A stretch of DNA of 64,000 nucleotides. Origin: Paenibacillus sp. 1001270B_150601_E10. Lineage in GTDB: Bacteria > Bacillota > Bacilli > Paenibacillales > Paenibacillaceae. Numbering within the stretch: position 1 is the stretch's first letter; each line of letters opens with the position of its first letter. Below the pieces are notes generated by a model. It was not told the origin of the DNA. It made no database searches and saw nothing but the letters and a program-made list of their open reading frames with translations. Positions 8,550-17,579 of the stretch are shown piece by piece. The position numbers and the translations under genes were made by a program. The stretch lies in contig NZ_JADMOL010000001.1 in assembly GCF_015558675.1 (NCBI RefSeq), forward strand, positions 107,324 to 171,323. Reading direction: 5' to 3'.

Positions 8550-10238
8550 TTAATCAGTCGTCCGCTGCTTCCAACGATCGTTTCGTTTTCGAAGACGCGC
8601 CGTGATTCCTTCATAGATGGCGCGAACGACAATGCTCGTAATCACAATTAGCATCGATAATGCAGCTGCTGGTGCCACATCTCCAGCATCATCCATATTG
8701 ACAATCGCAACCGAAGCCAGCTTCAGGTCTGCCGCATACAAGAATACGACTGCTGAGATCGTAACCATGGAATTGATAAAGTAATACATGCCAATTTCTA
8801 AAATGGCACTTAGTGTCATCGGTACGGTGACCTTGTACATCGTTCGATAGAATGGAACGCCTAAAGAAGAAGACACATTCTCGAACTCAGAATCCAGCTT
8901 TTTAAGTGCCGATGAAGCTGTTACATAAGAAACGGAGAAAAAGTGAACCATGTTCGCCAGTACTAGAATGCTGATGGTTCCATACATGACATGCAGCGGA
9001 TTGCCCTTCATATTGAAGAAAAAAATATAGGCGATCCCGATGACCAATCCAGGCAGTGCAAGTGGGATTATCGCTAACAATCGCGTTGCGTTGCGCATGA
9101 TGGGCAGCACCTTCATCTTCTCAACCACATACGCCGTAACGAAGGTGAGTACCGTTCCTGCTATCGCCGTCCACAGCGAGACCCATATGCTGTTCCAATA
9201 CGGATTCATTCCAGCACCTGCTGCTTTAGAAAAATCATAGTGCTTGAATGAAAGGGAAAGATCATAAGGCCACACCTTTACAAGTGACGCCCATGCCACT
9301 GTGCCTATCAATAAGATAATTAAGCTTGAAATGATGTAACATATACTGCCGATCACCCGGTCCCTGAGAGGATTTGGAGTGATGACATAAGGAACTGCTT
9401 TAGAAGAATAGGATATTTTTTGTTTTGACGATACATAACGGTCAACCCACCATGCTGCAAGCGCAGGCACTAACAGCACCAGCCCCACTACTGCACCCAT
9501 GGACATGTTTTGCTGCCCGATCACATATTTGTATAGATCTGTCGCTAGGACATTGTAATTGCCTCCTACAATCTTAGGTGCTCCGAAATCAGTGAAGGCA
9601 AGCGTGAATGCAACAAAAAAGGCGCTTAGCAAGCCATACTTAACTGATGGCAATGTAATCGTACGAAACTGTCGATAACCACTTGCCCCCATCGTCTTAG
9701 CTGCTTCATAAAGTCGGTAATCTGCCATAGCAAAAGAAACGAGCAGAATCAAGTAAGCCTGAGGAAAGGTATACATCACTTCCGAAATAATAATGCCAAC
9801 AGGGCCGTATAACGGAATAGAAACCCCAGGTAACGTACCGAAAGCCCCGGTCGTGACGACACCTTGATTTCCAAACAAATAGGTTAGCGCTATACCATGC
9901 ATCATGGATGGAGCAAATAAAGGGAGCAGCGCTGTATATTTCAGCCAGGCTTTTCCTTTTAGCGAAACGCGCGTTACCCCGTATGCATAAATAAAGGCAA
10001 GCACAACCGCGATCATCGAGCTGATTACAGAAATATTCAAAGTTTGAATAATGGATTGTACCAGACTTGGTGATGACAAGTACTGTACAATCAAGCCAAA
10101 GCCTACAAATTGATGCTCTTCATTGATAAAGACTTGTGTGAACAATGAGAATAGCGGGAATAGGACTGCAGTAGCTAGAAACAATGTCATGACGATTATC
10201 ATTCCACGCTGTATGTTCAGCTCATGCTTCAATGTCAT
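8550..10238 (-). CDS. 2-aminoethylphosphonate ABC transporter, one-piece double permease
   Basis: A 562-residue membrane protein with two consecutive BPD-type permease halves of about six segments each. Each half carries an EAA-type loop: EAAKTMGASGYRQFRTITLP in the first half and a SSLGVPFYRTMYKVTVP stretch in the second. It corresponds to the fused permease of putative 2-aminoethylphosphonate importers, in contrast to the separate PhnU and PhnV proteins of Salmonella. It sits between the ATPase (eight bases upstream) and phnX, so it belongs to the phosphonate operon. The ATG at 10238 is very near its AAGGAGG, and the in-frame TTG two codons later is an alternative start. Confidence 0.9.
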   Translation of the reverse strand: MTLKHELNIQRGMIIVMTLFLATAVLFPLFSLFTQVFINEEHQFVGFGLIVQYLSSPSLVQSIIQTLNISVISSMIAVVLAFIYAYGVTRVSLKGKAWLKYTALLPLFAPSMMHGIALTYLFGNQGVVTTGAFGTLPGVSIPLYGPVGIIISEVMYTFPQAYLILLVSFAMADYRLYEAAKTMGASGYRQFRTITLPSVKYGLLSAFFVAFTLAFTDFGAPKIVGGNYNVLATDLYKYVIGQQNMSMGAVVGLVLLVPALAAWWVDRYVSSKQKISYSSKAVPYVITPNPLRDRVIGSICYIISSLIILLIGTVAWASLVKVWPYDLSLSFKHYDFSKAAGAGMNPYWNSIWVSLWTAIAGTVLTFVTAYVVEKMKVLPIMRNATRLLAIIPLALPGLVIGIAYIFFFNMKGNPLHVMYGTISILVLANMVHFFSVSYVTASSALKKLDSEFENVSSSLGVPFYRTMYKVTVPMTLSAILEIGMYYFINSMVTISAVVFLYAADLKLASVAIVNMDDAGDVAPAAALSMLIVITSIVVRAIYEGITARLRKRNDRWKQRTTD

Positions 10239-10245
10239 GACCTCC

Positions 10246-11283
10246 TTAGCTGTTTACTGCGGAGCGCAGCTGCTGGCCAAAAGTAATGATGCGTTCTGAA
10301 GGCAAGGTATACATGATAGGATCGCTTCGTTTTAGCTCTAATTGATGAAGAATCTGTGGCGATACATCGATAAGAATTGTTTCATATTCTTGATTCATCG
10401 CACGGACCGTAAGACGATAGAACGACCCTCGGAATTCGATATTTTCAATTTTTCCAGTTTCACCAAGACCACCCTTCCGTTCTCGGCTTAATTGAACGTG
10501 TTCAGGACGAATGGCATACACATTGTTCTCAGCACTTGATTCTGGACTCCACTTTGGAATGAAGTTCATGGTGCCGATGAAATGTGCTACAAATGGACTC
10601 TGCGGCTGTTCATATATGTCCTGCGGAGAACCGGCTTGCAGGATATGACCTTCATTCATCACCACAATCCGATCTGCCATCGTTAAGGCTTCATCCTGAT
10701 CATGCGTAACCATGATTGTTGTCATGCCAAGCTTGTCATGAAGCAGCCGAATCTCATAACGAAGCTTCTCTCGCACATTTGCATCTAAAGCGGATAGTGG
10801 CTCATCCAGAAGCAGAATCTTTGGAGACATGGCTAGTGCACGCGCGAGTGCGATGCGCTGCTGCTGTCCCCCAGAGCACTGTGCTGGATACTTGTCTGCA
10901 ACATGACTCAGATTGACGAGCTCAAGGACTTCCTTCACCTTCTCCTTGATGTCATGCTTATTCCACTTTTTATTTTCTAGCCCGTAAGCAATATTTTGTG
11001 CTGCTGTCATATTGGGAAAGAGCGCATAGGATTGAAACATCATCGCAAAATCTCTTTTCCCAGCCGCTACATGGGTAATGTCATTTCCCATCAGTTGAAT
11101 GGATCCTTGGTTCATGCTGTCAAGTCCTGCAATCAGTCTGAGCAAGGTGGATTTCCCGCATCCACTCGGGCCTAATAAGCATACAAATTCATTTTGATGC
11201 ACATTCAGGCTGATCCTGTCCAAGGCTAGAAAAGAGCCGTAGGATTTGCTTATCGCTTGTAATTCCAAGTAAGGTTGATTCAT
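10246..11283 (-). CDS. phnT: 2-aminoethylphosphonate ABC transporter ATP-binding protein
   Basis: ABC ATPase of the spermidine/iron/phosphonate type, about 345 residues. Walker A is GPSGCGKST, the signature is SGGQQQR, Walker B is LLLDEPLSALD and the switch histidine is in MVTHDQDEA. A C-terminal regulatory TOBE-like domain (YAIRPEHVQLS) follows. The ATG at 11283 is chosen because GGAG lies eight bases upstream; the GTG three codons earlier has no proper site. It drives the adjacent fused permease. Assignment to phosphonate import rests on operon context. Confidence 0.88.
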   Translation of the reverse strand: MNQPYLELQAISKSYGSFLALDRISLNVHQNEFVCLLGPSGCGKSTLLRLIAGLDSMNQGSIQLMGNDITHVAAGKRDFAMMFQSYALFPNMTAAQNIAYGLENKKWNKHDIKEKVKEVLELVNLSHVADKYPAQCSGGQQQRIALARALAMSPKILLLDEPLSALDANVREKLRYEIRLLHDKLGMTTIMVTHDQDEALTMADRIVVMNEGHILQAGSPQDIYEQPQSPFVAHFIGTMNFIPKWSPESSAENNVYAIRPEHVQLSRERKGGLGETGKIENIEFRGSFYRLTVRAMNQEYETILIDVSPQILHQLELKRSDPIMYTLPSERIITFGQQLRSAVNS

Positions 11284-11364
11284 GACGTGCACTCCATTCT
11301 CCTAAACTTTGCTGAAGCGTCGCAATCTCTGATGCGCTCAATCTCCATTAGATTGACTTAATCA

Positions 11365-12393
11365 TTAAGATTTCGGTTCACTCTTGCCGTCGTATTTCTC
11401 CTGCCACTGCTTCAATACCGCGTCGCGTTGAGCCGCCATTTGCTGCAGATCATTTGGAATAAGCTGAGACATCGGGTCCTTCTCATAGCCTTCTGGAATC
11501 GTACCTTCTGATTTCAATGAGATAATGGCGTAATTTTTGTTGTATTCCTTCATGGCTTCATCCGAAATGGCCCAATCCAAGAACAGCTTCGCTTCTTCTT
11601 TGATTTCAGTTTTTTTCATCAAGCCATTAGCCTCAACATCCCAGCCGGATCCTTCTTTAGGAAACACAACTTCTACTGGAGATCCGCCATTCTTTTCTTG
11701 AATTCCGCGATAGCCGAAGGAAATGCCAATCGGGAACTCACCGGCACCGGCCATTTTCGCTGGCTTAGAGCCAGAATGCGTATATTGCGCCATGTTCTCA
11801 TGAAGCTTATCCATATACGTCCAAGCTTCGTCTTGTCCATACAGCTGAATAAGCGCACTGACTGTCAAGAATCCTGTTCCCGATGAGGCTGGGTTCGGCA
11901 TAACGATAAGACCTTTATACTCTGGCTTAATCAAATCCTCGTACGAGGTAGGAATCGGTAGGTTGCGTTTCTCAAGCTCTGGCTTATTCACAATAAAAGC
12001 CGTTTCCCATGCATCAATACCTACCCATTTTGCTGGGCTGTTCGTATCTTTAAATTGATCCTGAATTCTCTCAATCCCCTTAGGATCATAGCCCTCTAAC
12101 ATTTGATTTTGATCCAATACCAACAAGCTTGTTGCTGCCACGCCCCATACGACGTCTGCTACCGGGTTGTCCTTTTCCGCCAACAATTTTGCTGTAATCA
12201 CACCTGTTGAGTCTCGCACCATGTTCAATTTAATATCTGGGTGCTTTTCTTTGAAGGAAGCGGTGTAGGTTTCAATGATGTCATCTTCTAATGCGGTATA
12301 TACCGTAATCTCTTTTTGTCCCCCTGTGCTGCAAGCAGCTAGAAAACTTAAACTCATCATGATCGTTAATACTAGCGTTATCCACCTTTTCAT
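11365..12393 (-). CDS. phnS: 2-aminoethylphosphonate-binding lipoprotein
   Basis: Solute-binding protein of the iron/spermidine-like class, 342 residues, with a lipoprotein signal peptide ending in the lipobox LAAC (Cys21) and thus anchored outside the membrane. The mature part starts [15 protein letters not shown], as in the family of putative aminoethylphosphonate receptors. It is the first gene of the operon receptor, ATPase, permease, phnX, phnW, with a Pho-box-like array about 90 bases upstream. The ligand is inferred from the downstream phnX and phnW genes. Confidence 0.88.
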   Translation of the reverse strand: MKRWITLVLTIMMSLSFLAACSTGGQKEITVYTALEDDIIETYTASFKEKHPDIKLNMVRDSTGVITAKLLAEKDNPVADVVWGVAATSLLVLDQNQMLEGYDPKGIERIQDQFKDTNSPAKWVGIDAWETAFIVNKPELEKRNLPIPTSYEDLIKPEYKGLIVMPNPASSGTGFLTVSALIQLYGQDEAWTYMDKLHENMAQYTHSGSKPAKMAGAGEFPIGISFGYRGIQEKNGGSPVEVVFPKEGSGWDVEANGLMKKTEIKEEAKLFLDWAISDEAMKEYNKNYAIISLKSEGTIPEGYEKDPMSQLIPNDLQQMAAQRDAVLKQWQEKYDGKSEPKS

Positions 12394-12481
12394 GTTAGGT
12401 ATCGCTCCTCTACTGGATCAATTGTTGTGTGTGTGACATCTCTAAGAATAGACACTTAACGTAAATTTCAAATTAACGCCA

Positions 12482-12528
12482 TGTAAAGGTATTGTATAGA
12501 TTTGTAACAGCATGGATCATTGTGTAAA
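12482..12528 (-). promoter_or_regulatory. Pho-box-like direct-repeat array upstream of the phosphonate operon
   Basis: Read on the minus strand, five hexamers resembling the PhoP consensus TT(A/T/C)A(C/T)A occur in phase: TTTACA (12523-12528), GATCCA (12513-12518), GTTACA (12503-12508), TATACA (12493-12498) and TTTACA (12482-12487). Their spacing is 10, 10, 10 and 11 bases. Bacillus PhoP binds tandem hexamers with about one helical turn between them. Four of the five fit well and GATCCA fits poorly. Location and orientation suit phosphate-starvation activation of phnS. Confidence 0.5.
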
Positions 12529-12531
12529 AAG

Positions 12532-12565
12532 AAAGACCATTAGCGCAAATCCGCCAACGGTCTTT
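12532..12565 (-). terminator. Terminator of the YtkA-like lipoprotein gene
   Basis: The arms beginning AAAGACC and ending GGTCTTT form a stem of about 14 bp with two mismatches around CAAAT. On the minus strand it is followed by CTTTTTA. Confidence 0.7.
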
Positions 12566-12623
12566 TTCAACATTCATAACTTGAAAGCTATAAGAACGAA
12601 CATTTTCAGCTTATGTCTGGTCC

Positions 12624-13049
12624 TTATTCTTTTACTTCAAATTCTTTTTTTGGCATGGAATGCATGCCTTCTGCCGATACGTGGGAGATAATCGTGTATT
12701 TCCCTGGCTTATCAAATGTATGCTTTAATACATACACTCCATCTCCTCCTGTTACGGCCTCTTCTTTTTGATGGGTCTCGTCACCTTCCATCCAGTATTC
12801 AAACTCTACTTTTTCCGCCTCTTTGACAGGCTGGTCCTTCAATGTTACCACCGCTTCAAAGGTGGCCTCTTCCTGGACTCGAATATCGGTTGGAACCTTT
12901 AACTCAACATTAATCAATTCCACGGTCCCCTCTTGCATATTATGTTCGCCATGATTGCCTCCATCTTGCTGTGCATCCTTGCTGCCGCACCCCGTTAATA
13001 GGCTAGCAACCAATATCATGACCACACCGACACGCTTCCACATATTCAA
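12624..13049 (-). CDS. YtkA-like/FixH-type lipoprotein
   Basis: A 141-residue secreted lipoprotein with signal peptide and lipobox LTGC (Cys21), a short His/Asn-rich linker (GGNHGEHNMQ) and one beta-sandwich domain of the YtkA-like kind (LKVPTDIRVQEEATFEAVV ... GKYTIISHVSAEGMHSM). The His and Met residues in the linker and at HVSAEGMHSMP could bind metal, perhaps copper; this is inference. It is monocistronic, with a terminator on its 3' side. Function in B. subtilis relatives is not established. Confidence 0.75.
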   Translation of the reverse strand: MNMWKRVGVVMILVASLLTGCGSKDAQQDGGNHGEHNMQEGTVELINVELKVPTDIRVQEEATFEAVVTLKDQPVKEAEKVEFEYWMEGDETHQKEEAVTGGDGVYVLKHTFDKPGKYTIISHVSAEGMHSMPKKEFEVKE

Positions 13050-13363
13050 TCACTCCCCCCAACTATCACTTCATCATTTTTCCATTTCCATATATATACT
13101 ATAGCTCATTACAAATGACTCGATGGAGCTATATCCCCACCTAACTCTTGAATATTTTGTGACAAGCATCACAGTGAATGGCATATCTCGATCATTTCAG
13201 TTCTAAAGGGACAATTGTTAATGTGCTACTTATCCTATCATCGAGAATATAAAAAAGAGCCTACGTTATACGTAAGCTCTCTTTGTCATTGTAAGCGTTC
13301 ATCAAAAGTAGAATAGCTCTTCTAAGTGATGCAACTGTAAATAGCTTATTCGTTTGTAACCTG
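13050..13363. other. Intergenic region with one terminator
   Basis: Contains the promoter side of the lipoprotein gene and the terminator at 13254-13283. The rest is AT-rich and shows no ORF or RNA family I recognise. Confidence 0.5.
13254..13283 (-). terminator. Terminator of the HAD phosphatase gene
   Basis: The stem AGAGCTTACGT/ACGTAGGCTCT has a short ATA loop. On the minus strand it is followed by TTTTTTAT. Confidence 0.75.
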
Positions 13364-14173
13364 TTATACTGGCTGCTGTTGATTTATTGTTTCTATAACG
13401 TCAAACAATTCCAACAAGCACGTAATTGTATATTCTGGCGTAATATCCTCACTTGGCTTCATCTCATGGCGATTAATCCATGCATTGTGCATTCCCATTT
13501 GAATTGCACCAATAATATCCGTTGTCAGCTTATCTCCAACCATGATTGTCTCCTCAGGCTTTAAACCCAATAAATCCAACGCATGCTCAAAAAGGCTGCG
13601 ATTAGGCTTGCCATGGTCATGATTACCCGAGATCACAATATGATCGAAGTAGCTCGCGATGCCCGGAACACCATCCAGTTTCTCCTGCTGGAGAGAAGGT
13701 GAACCATTGGTCAGCAGCAATAGCGGATAACGCTCACGCAGTCGATCAAGCACTTCAAATGTCTCGTCATAGACATAGGGACGGTTGCGGCGTTCTGTCA
13801 TGAACAGCTCTGCGCATGTCTCCCCTAGCTTAGGATCGTCAACTCCAAGTGAAAACAGTCCATTTGTCCATGCTGCAGCCCGATACTCTGGCGCAATCTT
13901 TTCCAATGTACGAAAAGCGGTATGTTCTCCGCCAGTAAAATGCGCCCAAAGCGCCTCAAAAGGGTTGATTCCGATGTTCTGAGTAAACGAATAGGTTTCA
14001 TACGAAGCATATAAACTTCTTGCAGCCTCTCTAACTTTTAGCTCAAGCTGCTCTGCATCTATTCCTGACTGCTGCTCTGCATACTGACAAGTCGCTTCAA
14101 ACGCTTCACGAACACTTCGTTCGTCCCACAATAGCGTATCATCCAAATCAAAACATACCGCTTTAATTGTCAT
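13364..14173 (-). CDS. HAD-family hydrolase (YjjG/pyrimidine-nucleotidase-like)
   Basis: A 269-residue haloacid dehalogenase family phosphatase. Motif I is DLDDTLLWDE, motif II LLTNGSP, motif III lysine in GKPNRSLF and motif IV VGDKLTTDIIGA; these are all the residues needed for phosphoryl transfer through the first aspartate. The helical C1 cap lies between residues of about 20 and 110. The pattern resembles house-cleaning nucleotidases of the YjjG type, but the substrate cannot be set from sequence. The membrane protein gene upstream ends 18 bases before its start, so the two may be co-transcribed. Confidence 0.85.
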   Translation of the reverse strand: MTIKAVCFDLDDTLLWDERSVREAFEATCQYAEQQSGIDAEQLELKVREAARSLYASYETYSFTQNIGINPFEALWAHFTGGEHTAFRTLEKIAPEYRAAAWTNGLFSLGVDDPKLGETCAELFMTERRNRPYVYDETFEVLDRLRERYPLLLLTNGSPSLQQEKLDGVPGIASYFDHIVISGNHDHGKPNRSLFEHALDLLGLKPEETIMVGDKLTTDIIGAIQMGMHNAWINRHEMKPSEDITPEYTITCLLELFDVIETINQQQPV

Positions 14174-14190
14174 GGTTCCCCCACTCCCAC

Positions 14191-14697
14191 TCAGTTCGAT
14201 TGTTCATACTCAACTTTGTTTTGTTGAGCAAATTGAATGAGTCGTTCCGCCATTGCATCGGTGTCAAAGCGGTTAGTCAAGCGAACGAACACCCAATTCG
14301 ATCCCTTCTTAGCTGGCTCGATCTGAACAGAGCCCTTTGTTAAATGAATCTTTTTGATGTCCTTTGCATACAGCACCTTAACTCGGTTCCATTTTGTCGT
14401 AACCAAATGATCTTTTGCGACCTTAAGATAGGGCCTTTTGAAAAAGATCATTAATGCAAGTAAAATATACAGCACAATGGTGATCCAATATAGGGTTGTG
14501 GATTGCTCTTGCGAAAACTGGAACATGAACCCATAGACGACAGTCAAAATAAGCAGCACGCTCGGCAATATGATATTGCGCCCTTTGAATTCATCTGGCT
14601 GTCCCGGCTTCTGAACAGTCCCACCACCACTTTTTTGGCGGTTCTTGTAAAGGTTTTCACTATTTTTGCGTACCTGACGTTCCCACGAACGCGACAT
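14191..14697 (-). CDS. Conserved membrane protein, two TM segments
   Basis: A basic N-terminus (about 40 residues, rich in Arg, Lys and Asn) is followed by two close hydrophobic segments (ILPSVLLILTVVYGFMF and YWITIVLYILLALMIFF) and a cytoplasmic PH-like beta-rich tail (LKVAKDHLVTTKWNRVKVL). The start at 14697 is set by AGGAGG ten bases upstream, ten codons inside the longest frame. I do not recognise a named family. It sits 17 bases upstream of the HAD phosphatase gene in the same direction. Confidence 0.7.
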   Translation of the reverse strand: MSRSWERQVRKNSENLYKNRQKSGGGTVQKPGQPDEFKGRNIILPSVLLILTVVYGFMFQFSQEQSTTLYWITIVLYILLALMIFFKRPYLKVAKDHLVTTKWNRVKVLYAKDIKKIHLTKGSVQIEPAKKGSNWVFVRLTNRFDTDAMAERLIQFAQQNKVEYEQSN

Positions 14698-14824
14698 ATG
14701 TACTTGTCCTCCTATTCCTATGCTCATATCGATCTAGATGCTTGTACAATACAGCTATGGCTGATCATACAGATGAACCTGACTGAATAGCTCAGCAGGC
14801 TCATGATTCTATATAGACTACGTA

Positions 14825-15043
14825 TTAATGAAAGTTGCGAGGATCAGAGTTTGCTTCTTGTTCCCCGTCTTCATCTTCTACATAGCGAATATTATCCAGA
14901 TGATGACGAACTTGAGCTCGGAATAGAACCAAGTATTGTTCGCGCAGTTTGGCTCTTTCTTGAACTTCAGCGTCTGTCAAACCAACCGTCTTTTGCTTCC
15001 GGGCTAATTCATTAATACGTGCGATTAGCTTCTCGTTATTCAT
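14825..15043 (-). CDS. ynzC: DUF896 (UPF0291) protein, YnzC-like
   Basis: A 72-residue helical protein. [16 protein letters not shown] and [18 protein letters not shown] are the hallmark of the DUF896 family, whose B. subtilis members YnzC and YaaL are small helical-hairpin proteins of unsettled function. In B. subtilis ynzC closes the SOS operon yneA-yneB-ynzC beside lexA. Here it also follows yneA, but yneB is absent. The ATG at 15043 follows GGAGG by seven bases. Confidence 0.88.
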   Translation of the reverse strand: MNNEKLIARINELARKQKTVGLTDAEVQERAKLREQYLVLFRAQVRHHLDNIRYVEDEDGEQEANSDPRNFH

Positions 15044-15205
15044 TCTCAATCCTCCATGTCTACCCTTGCATTAACCTTTACTTTGACATGGTGAAGAGAC
15101 GTTGTCAAGTCTCTGCCCTGACAGTGAAATCAACCTTCCAAATCTAACATCATATCTACATGCTATAGGAAACCATTCATCCTTTTACAGAAAAATACAT
15201 CCAGG

Positions 15206-15574
15206 TTATTTGGAGTCTTTATCATAAATAGGCACTTCAATAATTTCTCCTGACATCAAGTATCTACCCTGAATGCCATTATGGTTTGCAATCTCATTAA
15301 CGAAATCACGAATATCCATGCCAGCAGGCAAATACTCCTTCGCAATTCCCCATAAGGTGTCACCATTCATAACAATCACTTCTTTATATAAGGAACGAGT
15401 ATCATCCTTATCTTGTGTCCATGCTTGTACGATTGAACCGCAAGCAATGAATAAAGATAAAACGATTAGAGCTGTAACGATAAATCGACGCACTTTGCGA
15501 ACGTCCACTTGATATGTATGATGAGTTCTCTGCTTATTGGCCTGTGAATAAATAGATTGGTAACTTGTATACAT
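15206..15574 (-). CDS. yneA: SOS-induced cell division suppressor YneA-like, LysM protein
   Basis: A 122-residue protein with a cytoplasmic tail of about 30 residues, one membrane segment (FIVTALIVLSLFIACGSIV) and an external LysM domain (VIVMNGDTLWGIAKEYLP ... ISGE-type end). YneA delays cytokinesis during DNA damage in B. subtilis. The gene is divergent from lexA, and its likely promoter (TTGACT, 17 bases, TAAATT on the minus strand at 15615-15643) has an SOS box inside the spacer. GGAGG lies nine bases before the ATG. Confidence 0.9.
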   Translation of the reverse strand: MYTSYQSIYSQANKQRTHHTYQVDVRKVRRFIVTALIVLSLFIACGSIVQAWTQDKDDTRSLYKEVIVMNGDTLWGIAKEYLPAGMDIRDFVNEIANHNGIQGRYLMSGEIIEVPIYDKDSK

Positions 15575-15587
15575 CTTCCGACGCCTC

Positions 15588-15712
15588 CAAACGTTTGTTC
15601 TGTTTCATAGCGATAATTTAACACGAACACTTGTTTGAGTCAATATGTTTTTAGAACAGTCGTTCGTATTTTTTCACGTTTTAGAACTTACGTTTGTGCG
15701 AACGGAGGTTCT
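15588..15712. promoter_or_regulatory. Cluster of five SOS boxes between yneA and lexA
   Basis: Sites matching CGAAC-N4-GTTCG-type dyads lie at 15588-15601 (CAAACGTTTGTTCT), 15624-15637 (CGAACACTTGTTTG), 15653-15666 (AGAACAGTCGTTCG), 15683-15696 (AGAACTTACGTTTG) and 15699-15712 (CGAACGGAGGTTCT). The second falls in the spacer of the yneA promoter. The fifth falls in the spacer of the lexA promoter (TTGTGC 15694-15699, TATACT 15717-15722). These are LexA-binding sites, so lexA is autoregulated. Confidence 0.85.
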
Positions 15713-15755
15713 GTGATATACTTTCTTAAAAGTGTACTCATTGGAGTTGATATCA

Positions 15756-16385
15756 TTGTCGAAACTATCAAGTCGTCAACAAGCGATTCTTGAATTTATA
15801 CGCAACGAAGTTCGTCTCAAGGGCTATCCGCCTTCTGTACGTGAGATCGGCGAAGCTGTCGGGCTTGCTTCCAGCTCTACAGTTCACGGTCACTTGGATC
15901 GTCTTGAGAAAAAAGGCTACATTCGCCGTGACCCTACTAAGCCTAGAGCGATTGAGCTTCTAAGCCATGAGCAGTCCGAACGCATTAGTGAATACAATCA
16001 TTCCTTTATACGTGTTCCTATCGTAGGTAAGGTAACAGCAGGGGAACCTATTACAGCTACGGAGAACATTGAAGATTACTTCTCCCTTCCATTCCACATG
16101 GTCGGCGATGAGGATACGGTATTCATGCTGTCTGTACAAGGCGAAAGTATGATTGAAGCCGGCATACATAATGGTGACTATGTTATCGTTCGCCAGCAGC
16201 AAACAGCGAATAACGGTGATATTGTTGTCGCTATGACCGAGGAGAACGAAGCTACGGTTAAGACATTTTATAAGGAGAAAGATCATATCCGTCTCCAGCC
16301 GGAGAATACGACGATGGAGCCTATTCGTCTCCAGCACGTGACGATCTTGGGTAAAGTTATCGGATTGTTCCGTGATTTCCACTAA
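15756..16385 (+). CDS. lexA: LexA repressor
   Basis: SOS repressor, 209 residues. The winged-helix DNA-binding domain is at residues 1-65 ([19 protein letters not shown]). The self-cleavage site is Ala95-Gly96 in KVTAGEP. The Ser131 (GESMIE) and Lys169 (ATVKTF) dyad forms the peptidase. The TTG at 15756, nine bases after GGAG, is chosen because the protein then begins MSKLSSRQQ like B. subtilis LexA. The GTG 24 bases upstream has no ribosome site. It is flanked by SOS boxes and a terminator. Confidence 0.96.
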   Translation: MSKLSSRQQAILEFIRNEVRLKGYPPSVREIGEAVGLASSSTVHGHLDRLEKKGYIRRDPTKPRAIELLSHEQSERISEYNHSFIRVPIVGKVTAGEPITATENIEDYFSLPFHMVGDEDTVFMLSVQGESMIEAGIHNGDYVIVRQQQTANNGDIVVAMTEENEATVKTFYKEKDHIRLQPENTTMEPIRLQHVTILGKVIGLFRDFH

Positions 16386-16432
16386 TTTTATATGTACGAT
16401 GGGATCATTTTGTTAAATCCTTCATCATTCTG

Positions 16433-16466
16433 AAAGACATGTAGCCAATTGGTTAACATGTCTTTT
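16433..16466 (+). terminator. Terminator of lexA
   Basis: AAAGACATGT pairs with ACATGTCTTT, followed by TTTGTTT. Confidence 0.75.
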
Positions 16467-16592
16467 TGTTTATCATGACCTCATCTATTATGATATGCGC
16501 CCACAATTATGAATAGTCCGTCTGATAACAGCACAATCTATATTCAGGTTTTACTACGAAACCGTAATTTTACCATTTAGGAGGACACTCAA

Positions 16593-16928
16593 ATGCATTC
16601 TCATACACAGCAAATTCGTCAAACGATTGAACAACTGATCCAACAAACAAACCAAGCAAGCGTGAAGTATCAGCAACTGCTGCAACAAGAGCTTCAAAAT
16701 GCGCAGCAATTAGAAATGCTAGCACAACGCGAACGTCAAGCAGCTCAAGCCATTCAAACTGCACTACAGGGCCACCAAACAGTCATTTCCCAATTCCAGT
16801 CCATTTTGCAAGAGTGCAACCACTTGGAATCTGCCGGAAGATCATACGGCTATACAAATGTAGGTTATCATCCAAGCCTGTCTGCTCAAGTGCCTACACA
16901 ATCGTATACTTCGTATAACAATCAATAA
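16593..16928 (+). CDS. Small glutamine-rich coiled-coil protein
   Basis: A 111-residue protein. The first 75 residues are almost entirely helical heptad-like and Gln-rich (QQIRQTIEQLIQQTNQ, LLQQELQNAQQLEML). The C-terminus is Tyr/Ser-rich and probably disordered. AGGAGG lies eight bases before the ATG, and a perfect terminator follows directly, so the gene is real and monocistronic. I do not recognise a family. Its size and composition resemble small spore- or coat-associated Paenibacillus proteins, which is speculation. Confidence 0.7.
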   Translation: MHSHTQQIRQTIEQLIQQTNQASVKYQQLLQQELQNAQQLEMLAQRERQAAQAIQTALQGHQTVISQFQSILQECNHLESAGRSYGYTNVGYHPSLSAQVPTQSYTSYNNQ

Positions 16929-16930
16929 TG

Positions 16931-16966
16931 ATAAAAGCCGCTGCGAGTATTCACAGCGGCTTTTAT
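16931..16966 (+). terminator. Terminator after the Gln-rich protein gene
   Basis: ATAAAAGCCGCTG and CAGCGGCTTTTAT are perfectly complementary around ten bases, with A/T runs on both sides, so it may serve both strands. Confidence 0.85.
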
Positions 16967-17046
16967 CCATTATCTGTTCTCATTTCTAGCTATCTAGTCA
17001 TGGACCAACATGACACGATCTGTAACCATGAATTGCAGCAAAAAGT

Positions 17047-17361
17047 TTACATAAAGTGTGTAGGGCGATTTACATTCTCCTTCTGAGCCGCACTTACCAT
17101 AAGCAGTATTCCAGAAATAATGTGCATGATCATCCCTACAAACGGTATCCAAGCAACCAATGAAGTAACAATACCGACTACCGAACCATACTTCGATTCA
17201 TTGTTTCTGGCAGAAAGAATCAGTGTCACAATGTGCAAAATGAACATAACGCCGAGTGGTGTGTATCCTGTGGCCACTATAATTAAACCGCCAAGGACAG
17301 GTATTCCAAGAAACAGCTCAAATGCACCTGTAATCCATTTCATAATTTTTGAATTAGTCAT
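17047..17361 (-). CDS. Small integral membrane protein
   Basis: A 104-residue protein with three hydrophobic segments (FLGIPVLGGLIIVATGY, GVMFILHIVTLILSA, SVVGIVTSLVAWIPFVGMIMHIISGILLMV) and a short polar C-terminus. GGGGAG lies six bases before the ATG. No named family recognised. It lies at the edge of the decayed zone but looks intact. Confidence 0.65.
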   Translation of the reverse strand: MTNSKIMKWITGAFELFLGIPVLGGLIIVATGYTPLGVMFILHIVTLILSARNNESKYGSVVGIVTSLVAWIPFVGMIMHIISGILLMVSAAQKENVNRPTHFM

Positions 17362-17553
17362 ACAGCACTCCCCTATCTAGGCATTTTATACCATACAACT
17401 ATAACAAAAGCTGTATGTAAACACTAGCATATTTATATAACTTTACATTTTATTTTTGATTCATTGTTCAATTATTCATTTTTAGTGCGATGAAAGGTTA
17501 TCCCAATCCACGAACTTCGTAAATAATTCCATATATAGGGCATTCGCGAAACT

Positions 17554-17577
17554 TTTGAACTATCCTGCCTGTTAGCA
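17554..17577 (-). repeat. Short interspersed repeat, copy 1
   Basis: On the minus strand it reads GCTAACAGGCAGGATAGTTC, close to the consensus CTAACGGGCAGGATAGTTGA. It directly abuts the 3' end of the Nudix remnant. The flank farther left (ACGAACTTCGTAAAT) resembles that of copy 3. Confidence 0.7.
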
Positions 17578-17579
17578 TA

